Made by a program: the position numbers and the translations under genes
Assembly: GCF_027853915.1 (NCBI RefSeq)
Contig: NZ_JAQGLA010000060.1
Coordinates: 1-46,249 of the forward strand
Source: Saccharopolyspora oryzae
Lineage (GTDB): Bacteria; Actinomycetota; Actinomycetes; Mycobacteriales; Pseudonocardiaceae
Length of the DNA: 46,249 nt
Direction of reading: 5' to 3'
Notes under the pieces: generated by a model
Told to the model about the DNA's origin: nothing
Seen by the model: the letters and a program-made list of their open reading frames with translations, nothing else
Databases searched by the model: none
In this document: positions 1 through 8,613 of the stretch, in pieces
Layout of the letters: every line of letters starts with the position of its first letter
Numbering within the stretch: the first letter of the stretch is position 1

Positions 1-155
1 ACCTCGTAGGTCACCTTCTGGTCCTCGGACAGCTCGCGGAAGCCCGACGAGTCGATGGCCGAGTAGTGCACGAACACGTCCGGGCCGCCGTCGTCAGGAG
101 CGATGAAGCCGAAGCCCTTTTCCGAGTTGAACCACTTCACGGTTCCCTGTGCCAT
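1..155 (-). CDS. cspA: Cold-shock protein (CspA family), 3' end beyond window
   Basis: A small nucleic-acid-binding OB-fold protein, in general an RNA chaperone. The visible 51 residues begin [18 protein letters not shown] and contain the RNP1-like KGFGFI and RNP2-like VFVHYSAI motifs that bind single-stranded RNA or DNA. The family is about 67 residues long, so roughly the last 15 lie outside the left edge. The ATG at 155 follows AAGGAG with a 6-base spacer. The leader up to the next gene is long, as is usual for csp mRNAs. The family assignment is firm; which of several csp paralogues this is cannot be told. Confidence 0.95.
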   Translation of the reverse strand, partial: MAQGTVKWFNSEKGFGFIAPDDGGPDVFVHYSAIDSSGFRELSEDQKVTYE

Positions 156-412
156 GACGATCTCCTTGGGAGCTAGAGGTGAACCGGCGACATCTCGCAT
201 GCCTGCCGGGGCCGGAGGGATCTCAGACGGCTGCTAACTCCAGCTTGACCAAAGAAAGCGGCTCACCCGCATCGATATCCTGCGAGCCTGCGCAAAACAC
301 GAAACAGAACTTACTGCGACCGGTGTTGAACTTACACGACTGCGGGCCGCGTTGCCCAGCGGACCGCCCGGATGCGACCGAATCGCGTCAGCCGCACCCG
401 GGTGAGGACCGA
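156..412. promoter_or_regulatory. Leader/promoter region of the cold-shock gene with GAACTTAC direct repeat
   Basis: A 257-base non-coding stretch upstream of the leftward csp gene and downstream of the next leftward gene. It is less GC-rich than its surroundings. It carries two copies of GAACTTAC (307-314 and 328-335) 21 bases apart. A csp promoter and structured leader are expected here, but no convincing -35/-10 pair could be assigned by eye. Confidence 0.3.
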
Positions 413-1096
413 CTACTGCTGCCGCTGCGAGAGGCCCTTCATGCACCACTCGCCATCGGTCACGCCGAGGACGACGTCGACCGGGAGGGTCTGGGTCTGG
501 CCCTGCGCGGTGAGCGTGAGCTCCACAGGGGTCACGGCCTCGCTGTCCAGCGACTGGACCGGCGGGCCCGACTGCTTGGCGGACTGGATGAGCTGCAACG
601 CCTCCGGCGGGAGCTGCGGGGCCAGCGTGCCGTCCGGGCCTCGGCAGGAACTGGCCGCCAGACCGCTGGCGTCCTTGCCTGCCAGGGCCGCGGTGACCGC
701 GGACGCCTTGTCATCCGGTTTGCCCGGACCGACGAGGAAGTTCGGCTTGACCAGGCCGGCGAACGCCAGCCCGGCGACGGCGCCCACGACCAGTCCGGTG
801 CCGAGCCCGACGAGCAACCCCTTCTTGCCCCCGCGCTTCGGGGGCGCCGAGGCCTCCTCCGCGTCCGCAGACTCAGCCTCCCCGGACTCCGCGTCCGCAG
901 GCTCGGTGTCCGCAGGCCCAGCCTCCACGGCCTTGGTTTCCGCGGACTCGGCCTGCACGGACGACTCGTCAGCGGATGATTCGTGCTGCGTGGCCTCGAC
1001 CTGGCTTTCGGCCTGCTCAGCGCCCTTCTGCTCGGGGTTCTCCCCGACCACCGGCTCGCCGCTCGCCGACTCGTCAGCCCGGCTCGGTTCGGCCAT
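413..1096 (-). CDS. Single-pass membrane-anchored protein with acidic disordered N-terminus, unknown function
   Basis: A 227-residue protein in three parts. Residues 1 to about 88 are a low-complexity acidic Ala/Glu/Ser/Asp-rich tail. A short basic PPKRGGKKG stretch comes next, then one transmembrane helix (about 93-115, GLLVGLGTGLVVGAVAGLAF). A roughly 110-residue C-terminal domain follows with two cysteines (SSCRGP and GEWCMKG) that could form a disulfide. Polarity rules (KRGGKK before the helix) put the tail in the cytoplasm and the C-terminal domain outside. The ATG at 1096 follows GGGAGG with an 8-base spacer. This layout is common among actinobacterial envelope proteins, but I do not recognise the family and propose no function. 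Confidence 0.8.
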   Translation of the reverse strand: MAEPSRADESASGEPVVGENPEQKGAEQAESQVEATQHESSADESSVQAESAETKAVEAGPADTEPADAESGEAESADAEEASAPPKRGGKKGLLVGLGTGLVVGAVAGLAFAGLVKPNFLVGPGKPDDKASAVTAALAGKDASGLAASSCRGPDGTLAPQLPPEALQLIQSAKQSGPPVQSLDSEAVTPVELTLTAQGQTQTLPVDVVLGVTDGEWCMKGLSQRQQ

Positions 1097-1676
1097 GGTG
1101 CATACCTCCCACGACGCCCTGCGAGCGCCTACGCCTCGAACGTGACGCCCCTTCCAAGGCGCCCATGCTGTCAGCCAGCCTGCCCGGGCTCCCAGCGCAC
1201 GTCCAAGAACACGCCGCGGAGAGTGTCATTCCTCATACGCCCTCCGCCGATCGACCCGGACGTCGATGCGGGACCCGTCGGCCCCACCGTACATCTCGCC
1301 CGCACCGGATAAGCATTGCCCAGCAACGAGAAGAGCGAACGGGTGGTTCGTTCCCGATGTCCTCTGTTCGTTCCGCGTAAGGCGATTCCAGCTCGGCCGA
1401 ACCGCTGCACCATTCCTCACCCGGAGCACACGGCTCAGAATGTCCACTTCGGACAATCCTTGCCCCGGACCGGCATCGGAGACTGCGACACGGCACAGTC
1501 GACGCCGCGATCGCGGGTGCGTTCTCCGTGATTAATTCCCCGCCGAGCGGAATTCGCCGTGGTTCTCCCCTGATTCGCCACGCCCCCGGTCCTCGTCGTG
1601 CGCCGCCTCCGCATCGCGGAGCACACTGTCGATGGGCGTCCACGCTCCTCGAACGGAAGCACCCAGGAGGCCGCAG
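1097..1676. other. Intergenic region between divergent genes, no gene recognised
   Basis: A stretch of 580 bases between the leftward membrane protein and the rightward hydrolase. Several open frames exist but all are Arg/Gly/Pro-rich with no family resemblance, so I read them as chance frames. It should hold both divergent promoters. A perfect inverted repeat TGTCC-acttc-GGACA lies at 1441-1455 and could be an operator. An AT-richer patch (GTGATTAATTCC, about 1528-1540) lies about 140 bases before the hydrolase start. Confidence 0.4.
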
Positions 1677-2315
1677 ATGACCAGCGAACAGATTCGCGAT
1701 CCAGAGACCGATGCGCTGTTGACTCCGAAGAACTCAGCAGTCGTCATCATCGATTACCAACCAGTTCAGGTGAACTCGATCGACTCGATGGACCGGCAGC
1801 TGCTCGTCAACAACATCGTCGGGCTGGCCAGGATCGCCCGCACCTACCAGCTGCCGATCGTCCACTCGACGGTCAACGTCAAGACCGGGCTCAACAAACC
1901 ACCGATCCCCCAGCTCCGGAAGGTCCTCGACGACCTCCCCACCTACGACCGCACCTCGATCAACGCTTGGGAGGACACCGAGTTCGTCGACGCGGTCAAA
2001 TCCACCGGCAGGAAGAAGCTGGTGATGGCGGCGCTGTGGACGGAAGCCTGCTTGACCTTTCCCACGCTCGACGCGCTGCGCGAGGGCTACGAGGTCTACC
2101 CGGTCGTCGACGCTGTTGGCGGCACATCGGTGGCCGCCCACGAAACCGCGCTGAGGCGGGTTGAACAGGCCGGAGCACGCCTCATCACCTGGGTGCAACT
2201 GCTGTGCGAGCTGCAACGCGACTGGGCCCGGAAGGAAACCGCCGAAGAGTTCATGAGCCTGTTCATCGACACCGGTGGCACCGCCGGCCTGCAGTTCGCC
2301 TACGACCGCGACTGA
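1677..2315 (+). CDS. Isochorismatase-fold cysteine hydrolase (YcaC-like)
   Basis: A 212-residue protein of the isochorismatase-like hydrolase superfamily. It shows the N-terminal catalytic Asp in VVIIDYQ and the nucleophilic Cys in LWTEACLTFPTLDAL, placed as in YcaC-type amidohydrolases. A Lys lies in the intervening segment (NVKTGLNKPP), where the family has its third catalytic residue. Substrate is unknown; the family includes amidases acting on small amides and true isochorismatases, and nothing nearby suggests siderophore synthesis. The ATG at 1677 is preferred over an upstream ATG at 1632 because AGGAGG stands 6-11 bases before it and homology starts there. The gene is convergent with the MFS gene, with only 22 bases between the stops. 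Confidence 0.88.
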   Translation: MTSEQIRDPETDALLTPKNSAVVIIDYQPVQVNSIDSMDRQLLVNNIVGLARIARTYQLPIVHSTVNVKTGLNKPPIPQLRKVLDDLPTYDRTSINAWEDTEFVDAVKSTGRKKLVMAALWTEACLTFPTLDALREGYEVYPVVDAVGGTSVAAHETALRRVEQAGARLITWVQLLCELQRDWARKETAEEFMSLFIDTGGTAGLQFAYDRD

Positions 2316-2337
2316 CGTGCGCCGCGCCATGGGATTT

Positions 2338-3963
2338 TCATGACGTCCTGCCGGTCGGATGCGCGGCGAACAGGTGCTCGACCGTCGGGCGGGCCTCGGT
2401 GAACGATTCGGCGTGCTGTTCAATTTCGCGATCCGTGCCGGTGAGCCGGCCCTGGTGCTGGCGCAGGTGTTCGTCCCAGGAGCGCACCAGGAAGGTTTCG
2501 ACGAAGCGGTGCGCGTCGGCGCCGTCCTGGTACAGCGACCAGTTCACGGCTCCGGTGCGTTGTCGCGACTTGCCCACGTCCGACATCGCAGCCCGGAAGG
2601 CTTCGCGTTGGGCCTCCGCAACGCGGTAAGTCTTCAGCACGAGCACCGGGCCGTCCTCGGGCATCGGTTCGAACACCAATACCGGTTCCGGCCAGTGCGC
2701 GCTGACGGCCCGATCCATCCGGGCCGTCTCCGGTCGCAACGGCCAAAGGCCCACCGTCACGGCGCTGACGAGCAGAAGTGCGGCGGCGAGCGCGAGCGCT
2801 GCGGCGAGGCCGGTGACGGCGGCCAGCGCGCCCCACAGGATCGAGCCCAGCGCCTGGCCGCCCATGAAGACCAGCAGGTAGGTGGCAAGGCCGCGGGCAC
2901 GGACCCAAGCGGGCAAGGAAAGCTGCATCGCCGAGTTCAACGTCGACAGCACCACGAGCCAGGCGTAACCAGTGAAGAACAACACCAGCGCGGCCACACC
3001 CGCACTGGACACGACTGCGGGCAGGACGGTTCCGACGGCGAACAACACCGCGGCCAGAGCTAGCAGCTGGTTCGTCGTGAGGACGGACCGCACGCGCGAC
3101 AACGTCGATGCGCCGGCAACTGCTCCGAGCCCGAGGGCTCCCAGCAAGACCCCGTAGCCAGCCGCGTCGAGGTGCAGAGCTCGGTTGCTCACGATCGGCA
3201 GCAAGGCCCAGATGGCACTGCCCGGGAGGATGAACAAGGTGGCCCGGAGCAGGATTCGTCGCACCACCGGGGCGTGACGCACGTAGCGAGCACCGGCGTG
3301 CAGTGCGGGCAGAAGCCGTTCAGGCGGTTGCGGCAGGTCAGCAGCAGGCCGTTTCCAGAACCAGAGCACCGCCACGATTCCCAGGAACGAAACCGAGTTC
3401 ACCGCGAAGACGAAGCTGGGACCGAAGAGCGCGACGATCACCCCGGCGAGGGCCGGGCCGATCGCCCGCGCGACGTTGACGTTCATCGCGCCCAGAGCCG
3501 CAGCCGCAGCGATCTGCTCGCGGACGACGAGTTCCGGCTGCACGGCCTGCCACGCAGGACCGGTCAGCGCCTGCCCGCACCCCAGGAGGAACAACAGCAA
3601 CAGCAGGACCGCGGGTGTGATGAGCCCCATAGCCGTCACCACGGTCAGCGCAGTCGCGAGAACCGCCATGGCCACCTGCACGCTGATCAGCAGGCGCCGG
3701 CGGTCGAGCAGATCGGCCAGCACCCCGGACGGGATCGCCAGCAGCATCACCGGGAGCGTCGCCGCGGTTTGGACCAAGGAGACCAGCAGCGCCGCGTCCG
3801 GTTCGCCCACGAGCAGCCACTGAGCGCCGACCGTCTGCATCCACGTCCCGACGTTGGATCCGAGCTGGGCGAACCACAGCGCGCGGAACACCCCCGAGGC
3901 CATGGGAGCCCACGACGACTGCTGGGCCGAAGATGCCCAGTGACGCTTCCCCGGCGCTGCCAT
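2338..3963 (-). CDS. MFS exporter (EntS/MFS_3 type) with fused C-terminal ABM-like domain
   Basis: About 541 residues. The first 410 form a 12-helix major-facilitator permease with a loop-2 motif (SGVLADLLDRRR). The last 120 residues (from about VFEPMPEDGPVL) are a soluble alpha/beta domain resembling antibiotic-biosynthesis-monooxygenase/dimeric-barrel folds (VNWSLYQDGADAHRFVETF, RSWDEHLRQHQ). This combination is typical of the MFS_3 family, which includes the enterobactin exporter EntS, though the tail is found mainly in the longer members. The ATG at 3963 follows GGGAGG at a 9-base distance and precedes the first hydrophobic segment. A longer form from 4026 would add a residue string without family resemblance. 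Likely an inner-membrane drug or metabolite exporter; the substrate cannot be deduced. Confidence 0.88.
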   Translation of the reverse strand: MAAPGKRHWASSAQQSSWAPMASGVFRALWFAQLGSNVGTWMQTVGAQWLLVGEPDAALLVSLVQTAATLPVMLLAIPSGVLADLLDRRRLLISVQVAMAVLATALTVVTAMGLITPAVLLLLLFLLGCGQALTGPAWQAVQPELVVREQIAAAAALGAMNVNVARAIGPALAGVIVALFGPSFVFAVNSVSFLGIVAVLWFWKRPAADLPQPPERLLPALHAGARYVRHAPVVRRILLRATLFILPGSAIWALLPIVSNRALHLDAAGYGVLLGALGLGAVAGASTLSRVRSVLTTNQLLALAAVLFAVGTVLPAVVSSAGVAALVLFFTGYAWLVVLSTLNSAMQLSLPAWVRARGLATYLLVFMGGQALGSILWGALAAVTGLAAALALAAALLLVSAVTVGLWPLRPETARMDRAVSAHWPEPVLVFEPMPEDGPVLVLKTYRVAEAQREAFRAAMSDVGKSRQRTGAVNWSLYQDGADAHRFVETFLVRSWDEHLRQHQGRLTGTDREIEQHAESFTEARPTVEHLFAAHPTGRTS

Positions 3964-4450
3964 CACAACCCGCCTCCCCGGGCACCGGTGCCACGCGGCC
4001 AATGCGGTCGCCTCGCTCGCTCCCACAAGCTAGGCGATGAACCGCCGATGAGCGCAGCGGAGCTCGTCCCGCTCACCGCGGGCAATCAGCGGTCGGAGTT
4101 CCAGAGGAGTTGCACCGGGCGCGATCCGTTCCGACGATTCTTATCTCGCCAGACAACCTCTTGCGAGCGACCTGCGGTCCGTTCGTCATGAACACCAAGG
4201 CCTAGGTCCTGCATGCCTCCGAGAACTGCCAAGCCAGACGCCTCGGCACCGTCCCCGCCGACGACCACCCGGGCCACGACGTCCTGTGACCACCTACCGC
4301 TGACCAGCAGGAACATCCAAACCGCCGCGCGCTCGGACCGCAGCGGCCCGCGCGCATGCCGAGCCGCGCTCTTCCCGGGCCCGACTCCGGCTGATCGATG
4401 CGCGCGCATGTTGTTCCCGGACCCGGGAGTCCAGCCGCGGACTTCCTCGG
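3964..4450. other. Intergenic stretch without a recognised gene
   Basis: The region lies between two leftward genes (MFS start and MarR stop). A leftward frame over about 4086-4320 encodes a run around VVVGGDGAEASGLAVLGGMQD that looks more protein-like than the rest. It has no start or recognisable family and could be a decayed gene remnant. No clear hairpin was seen. The MFS promoter should lie just above 3963. Confidence 0.3.
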
Positions 4451-4909
4451 TCAGACCTCGACCGGCCCGCCGAGCAACCGGGCGAACACCGCGTACAGGT
4501 ATTCCAGCTCCTCGCCGGAAAGCCGGTCGGCGAACGCTCGCTCGACCGCTGCCGCGTTCGTGCGCGCGGCGCTGCGCGCGAGCTTCTTCCCCTCCTCGGT
4601 GAGCTCGATCTCCACTACGCGCGAGTCGTCCTCCGCACCACCCCGCGCGACGAGCCCCCTGGCTTCGAGCCGGTCCACGAGTCGGCTGAGCGCGCTCTGG
4701 CTCAGGATGACCCGGTCGGTGAGCTCGCGGAAGCGGACCCCGGCAGCGGGAATGTTGATCAGCGCGTCGAACTCGTTCAGCGAGAGACCGTGCTTGTGCG
4801 CCAGATCCGCTTCGATCTCCCGCAGCACGGCGGCGTGGACCTCCATCATCGATCGCCACACGGCGACCTTGTACCGCCTCGACACCTTCGCAGCAGCTGA
4901 ACGTCCCAC
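4451..4909 (-). CDS. MarR-family transcriptional regulator 1
   Basis: A 152-residue winged-helix regulator. The core shows the MarR pattern: helix-turn-helix around FRELTDRVILSQSALSRLVDRLEARG, then the wing with the conserved D-x-R signature in GGAEDDSRVVEIELTEEG. Long N- and C-terminal helices would form the dimer interface. These proteins usually repress a neighbouring transporter or enzyme gene and release DNA on binding a phenolic or other ligand. The likely local targets are itself, the MFS gene downstream at 3963 and the flavoenzyme gene upstream. No ligand can be inferred. A motif shared with the region upstream of the second MarR gene lies at 5046-5057. Confidence 0.93.
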   Translation of the reverse strand: MGRSAAAKVSRRYKVAVWRSMMEVHAAVLREIEADLAHKHGLSLNEFDALINIPAAGVRFRELTDRVILSQSALSRLVDRLEARGLVARGGAEDDSRVVEIELTEEGKKLARSAARTNAAAVERAFADRLSGEELEYLYAVFARLLGGPVEV

Positions 4910-5214
4910 GACCGACGACCTTACCTCGATCAGCGACCGCCCACGGATCCACCGACTTCCGCTATCGGCCGGACACCTGCGGTGACACTCCGATCACACC
5001 GGTACCGCTCCATCCCCCGCAACTCGACCCGCACCACCCATATCTATGCGTATGCATGGTGATGAGCTCATTTCTGTTGCTGCACAAGAATATTTCTCTT
5101 CTTCTACTGATGGGACTACCGGTGGAACGGCTTCCGCCGGGCCCAGCACCACGAGCAACCGGCAAGCGGAATCCGCTTGCCGGTTTGCTCGACGCATCTT
5201 CCTCGCTGCTGGTG
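4910..5214. promoter_or_regulatory. Intergenic region upstream of MarR 1, AT-rich patch and candidate operator
   Basis: This 305-base gap lies between the leftward Old-Yellow-Enzyme pseudogene and the leftward MarR gene. An unusually AT-rich patch (about 5040-5115) contains ATGCGTATGCAT at 5046-5057. The motif recurs with one change (ATGCGCATGCAT) at 8895-8906, upstream of the second MarR gene. This suggests, but does not prove, a regulator-binding site. A terminator-like hairpin follows at 5152-5191. Confidence 0.35.
5152..5191 (-). terminator. Hairpin downstream of the Old-Yellow-Enzyme pseudogene
   Basis: The arms CCGGCAAGCGGA (5159-5170) and TCCGCTTGCCGG (5172-5183) are fully complementary. 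The pairing extends outward through GAGCAA/TTGCTC with one bulged base. The hairpin lies 24 bases after the stop of the leftward flavoenzyme pseudogene. There is no T-tract, so it fits a GC-rich actinobacterial terminator. Confidence 0.6.
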
Positions 5215-6282
5215 TCAGCTCCTGCTCGGGTAGTCGGTGTAGCCAGTGGCGTCCCCGCCGTAGAACGTGCTCTGGTCAGGGGTGTTGAACGGTCCGCCGT
5301 CAGCCAGCCTGGCGGGCAGGTCCGGGTTGGCGATGAACAGGACTCCGTAGCTGAGCAGGTCCGCGGTGCCGTCCTCGAGGAGTTCGAGCTCCTCGACGCC
5401 GGTGGGGCGCCCCGGGGTGTTCGGATTGAGCACGAACGTCCCGTCGAAAGCACGGCGCAGGCCGTTGGTCAGCGACCGGTCCGCGGATTCGGCGATGTGC
5501 AAGTAGGCGAGGCCCAGGGGGTTGATCGCCTCGACCAGTGCGGTGTAGGTGGGTTCGAGGTCTTGTTCGCTGATGTCGTTGAACGGGTTTCCCGGCGAGA
5601 TCCGCAGTGCGGTGCGCTGACCGCCGACAGCGTCGGCGACGGCTCGCGTGGTCTCGACCATCAACCGGAGCCGGCCTTCCAGCGAGCCGCCCCAGGCGCC
5701 AGTGCGCTGGTTGCTGTTGGATGCGAGGAACTGGTGCAGCAGGTATCCGTTCGCACCGTGCAGCTCCACCCCGTCGAATCCGGCCTCGATCGCGTTTCGG
5801 GCCGCGTTGGCGAAGTCGCTGATCGTGTCGAGGATCTCGGTTTCCGAAAGCTCCTTGGGCGTGACGCAGTCCTGCAGGCCGTCCGGGGTGAACACCTGGT
5901 GCTTCGCCGCGATCGCGGACGCACCGACCGGGATCAGGCCGTCCGGAAGGAGGCTCGGGTGCCCGATGCGCCCTGTGTGCAGCAGCTGGGCGAAGATCCG
6001 GCCGTCTTCGGCGTGCACCCGGTCGGTCACCTTGCGCCAAGCGGCCACCTACTCAGCGGTGTGCAGCCCGGGGGTGAACGGGTAGCCCTGACCGACGACC
6101 GACGGCTGAACGCCCTCGGTGATGATCAGACCGGCGGATGCGCGCTGGGTGTAGTACTCGGCCATGAGCTCGGTTGGCGTGCCATCGGTCGCGTTGGCGC
6201 GCGAGCGGGTCATCGGCGCCATGACGATCCGGTTTCGGAGCGTCGTGCCTCCGAGCTGGAACGGGTTGAACGCAGTTGTCAT
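5215..6282 (-). pseudogene. Old-Yellow-Enzyme-family ene-reductase interrupted by an amber codon
   Basis: This would encode a 355-residue FMN-dependent alkene reductase of the NemA/OYE family. It carries the family N-terminus (FNPFQLGGTTLRNRIVMAPM), a flavin-pocket segment (FAQLLHTGRIGHPS), the substrate-binding HGANGYLLHQFLASNSNQR segment and the C-terminal GYTDYP end. Codon 78 is TAG (6049-6051) in the context HTAE-stop-VAAWRKV. The intact paralogue at 10202 has Gln (DAQVAGW) there, so a single CAG-to-TAG change explains the break. The frame is otherwise intact over 277 codons, so the mutation is recent, or suppressed, or a sequencing error. A GTG directly after the stop (6048) could restart translation but would lose the N-terminal flavin-binding strand. 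Confidence 0.85.
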
Positions 6283-6502
6283 CTAGTTCTCTCCACCTGT
6301 GAAAAAGGGGACGGTCGAGCCGCCGGACTCGGCCCACCGCGCACAGGTCACGCGCGAGCTCTTCCTTCCCCGAACCGAACTTTCCCATCCCTTGCGACCC
6401 GAGGACTGGAGACTGTGGACGGTCGCGGGGCGGCGTTGCCCACGTCCCAGCGGGCAGACCTGGATCGCAATGGTCTTCAACCTGCAGAGCGTCGCCGCAC
6501 CG

Positions 6503-7969
6503 TCACAGTCCTGCCCTGGTGTCGGGCTGGTGCCCTTCGCCAGCACGGCGGGCCATCCCGGGCTGTTCCGGTCCGCCGACTTCTGCCGTCTCAGCAACCG
6601 GGTTCGTCGATCGCATCGACGCAGCCGCATCCGAGTCGCGAACGCGCAGCGCGACCAGCAGGCCCAGCACGGCGAGCACGAGGGCGGCGACGAACGTGTC
6701 GCGGAAGGCGCTGAGCATCGCGTCCTGCCGGACGGCGTCGGTCACCACCGGTGCCAGCCCGTCGAGCCGCTGCTCGGTGCGGAGGGTCAGGATGGTGGCG
6801 ACCAACGCCACCCCCGCGGCCGCGGCCACTTGACGCGTGGTCGCGAACACCGACGATGCCCGGGTCATCGCTTCGGGAGCCACCTGCGCGAAGGTCGCGG
6901 CCTGCAACGCGATCACCGTCAGCGCCATGCCGATGCCCATGGTGAGCATCGGAATCCGCACGGCCCACAGGCTGCTGCTCACGTCGACGGCGAGCAGGGC
7001 CGCGATGGACGCGGCGACGGCCCCGAAACCGGAGATCAACATCCACCGCGGGCCGACTCGCTGGTACAGCCGTCCGGCGAACGGCATCGTCGCGGTCATC
7101 CCCAGCGCCTGGAACATGGTGACCAGCCCCGACCCGGTGGCATCCGCACCCATCAGCGACTGCAGCAGCAACGGGGTCAGGAAGAGCGTGCCCATCAGGG
7201 CGCCCGACGACGGGAGCATCAGCAGGTTGCCGGCCCGGAACAGCCGGATGCGGAGCAGCCGGAGATCGATCATCGGCTCGGCGATGCGCAGTTCGGCGAT
7301 CACGAACACGAGCGCGAGCAGCACACCTCCGAGGAGCGGCCCGAACGCGGTCGCACTCCCCCACCCGCTGGCCGAGCCCTGGTCGAGACCCACCAGCAGC
7401 AGCGCGAGCGCGCCACCGCCCGCCACGAAACCGATGACGTCGAAGCGCCCGGGGTGGTCGGTTCGCTCCTCGCGGATCATCGCCGCCGTGAAGGCGATCC
7501 CGGCCACACCGATCGGCACCTTCATCAGGAAGATCCAGCGCCAGTCGACGTTGTCGACCAACCATCCGCCCAGCACCGGTCCGAGAGCCGGCGCGAGACC
7601 GGTCGGGATCGACAGGACCGCGGAGGCCTGCGCGCGCTCGTCCGGCGGGAACGCCCGGAACAGCATCGCGGTCCCGACCGGCGTGAGCAGACCGCCGCCC
7701 ACCCCCTGCACGATCCTGGCCGCCACCAACTCGGTCAGCGAACCAGCGAATCCGGCCCACAGCGACGCTGCGGTGAACACCGCCAGGGCGAACAAGAACG
7801 TTCGCTTGGACCCGAAGCGGTCAGCCACCCACCCCGATGCCGGGATGAACACGGCCATGCTCACGAGATAGCCGGTGACCAGCCATTGGAGGCTTTCCGT
7901 ACCGACACCGAACTGCCGCCCCAAGGCCGGTAGCGCCGTGTTCAGCACGGTCATGTCCAAGATCTCCAT
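6503..7969 (-). CDS. DHA2-family (EmrB/QacA-like) MFS multidrug exporter, short N-terminus
   Basis: A 488-residue 14-helix drug:proton antiporter. It shows the helix-1 motif LDMTVLNTALPAL, the loop motif GWVADRFGSKR, the helix-5 antiporter motif GVGGGLLTPVG and a proline-rich end. Relatives usually carry 10-25 residues before the FMEILDMT motif. Here the only plausible in-frame start is the ATG inside that motif. The codons upstream read on as Arg/Cys-rich without a start codon, though the two directly before (Ala-Phe) still match the family. Helix 1 is therefore incomplete, either through a 5' lesion or an unusual start. The gene lies 209 bases downstream of MarR 2, its probable regulator. 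Confidence 0.87.
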   Translation of the reverse strand: MEILDMTVLNTALPALGRQFGVGTESLQWLVTGYLVSMAVFIPASGWVADRFGSKRTFLFALAVFTAASLWAGFAGSLTELVAARIVQGVGGGLLTPVGTAMLFRAFPPDERAQASAVLSIPTGLAPALGPVLGGWLVDNVDWRWIFLMKVPIGVAGIAFTAAMIREERTDHPGRFDVIGFVAGGGALALLLVGLDQGSASGWGSATAFGPLLGGVLLALVFVIAELRIAEPMIDLRLLRIRLFRAGNLLMLPSSGALMGTLFLTPLLLQSLMGADATGSGLVTMFQALGMTATMPFAGRLYQRVGPRWMLISGFGAVAASIAALLAVDVSSSLWAVRIPMLTMGIGMALTVIALQAATFAQVAPEAMTRASSVFATTRQVAAAAGVALVATILTLRTEQRLDGLAPVVTDAVRQDAMLSAFRDTFVAALVLAVLGLLVALRVRDSDAAASMRSTNPVAETAEVGGPEQPGMARRAGEGHQPDTRAGL

Positions 7970-8036
7970 GAACGCTCGCCGACGGCACCTCGCCCAGCAG
8001 AGGCGAGCGGCAGGCAGCGCACCCCATCCTCGGGCA

Positions 8037-8073
8037 CTTACTTCAGAAATTGAAACATTCTGTGAGTGAAGTT
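8037..8073. promoter_or_regulatory. AT-rich inverted repeat upstream of the DHA2 exporter (candidate MarR operator)
   Basis: The arms ACTTCA (8040-8045) and TGAAGT (8067-8072) form an inverted repeat. A second nested one, TTCA-gaaat-TGAA, lies at 8042-8054. The patch is clearly AT-richer than its surroundings and sits about 70 bases before the exporter start, between it and the MarR 2 gene. This is the usual position for a MarR operator. The call rests on position and symmetry only. Confidence 0.45.
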
Positions 8074-8178
8074 ATGTCCCCGGGTGCCGCACGTGGAGCG
8101 ATGGAAAGCCCTCAGCCGGCCAGGGCAGGCCGAAACGCCCTGCCCGGCAGGAGCCGGCAGGGTCGGTGGTGGACGACG

Positions 8179-8613
8179 TCAGTCGCCGGAGGGATCCTGC
8201 GCCGCGCGCAGCAGCTGGACCAGGGCGTCTCGCTGCCCTGCATCGAGTTCGGAGGCGATGGGAAAACCGACTCCCAACCGCTTCAGCAGGCGCTCCCGCA
8301 GCTTCTCGCCCTTCGCCGTGAGCACGAGCAGCTTGGCGCGGCGGTCAGCCGGATCGGGCTGCCGCTCGAGCAGGCCCTCCGCCTGGAGCAGATCTGCGAT
8401 GGCAGTCACGTGCGAGGGCTCGCAATGCAGAGTGGCCGCGAGTTCGCCCATCCGCTCCGGCTGCTCCAGCCGCAGCAGCGTGTGCGCGTGGGGAAGGCTC
8501 AGGCCGACATCAGCGGCCGCCGAATCGAGGTGTTCGCGCAACCTGGCCATCACTCCGAACAGGAGCGTCATCAGCTCCCGCTCTTCTCCGCCCGACCGCG
8601 TGCCCCGCCCCAT
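8179..8613 (-). CDS. MarR-family transcriptional regulator 2
   Basis: A 144-residue winged-helix protein. The recognition region lies around MGELAATLHCEPSHVTAIADLL and the wing carries DPADRRAKLLVLTAKGEKL, with the family D-R-R-A/K signature. It stands directly upstream of, and in the same direction as, the DHA2 exporter, a typical ligand-relieved repressor and pump pair. The ATG at 8613 follows GGGAGGGG with a 5-base spacer. A cysteine in the recognition region (LHCEPSH) could allow redox sensing as in some MarR proteins, but that is speculative. Confidence 0.93.
   Translation of the reverse strand: MGRGTRSGGEERELMTLLFGVMARLREHLDSAAADVGLSLPHAHTLLRLEQPERMGELAATLHCEPSHVTAIADLLQAEGLLERQPDPADRRAKLLVLTAKGEKLRERLLKRLGVGFPIASELDAGQRDALVQLLRAAQDPSGD

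Noticed and set aside
1171..1643. Several overlapping short frames in the gap before the hydrolase
   Set aside because: All have random composition, no ribosome sites and no family likeness.
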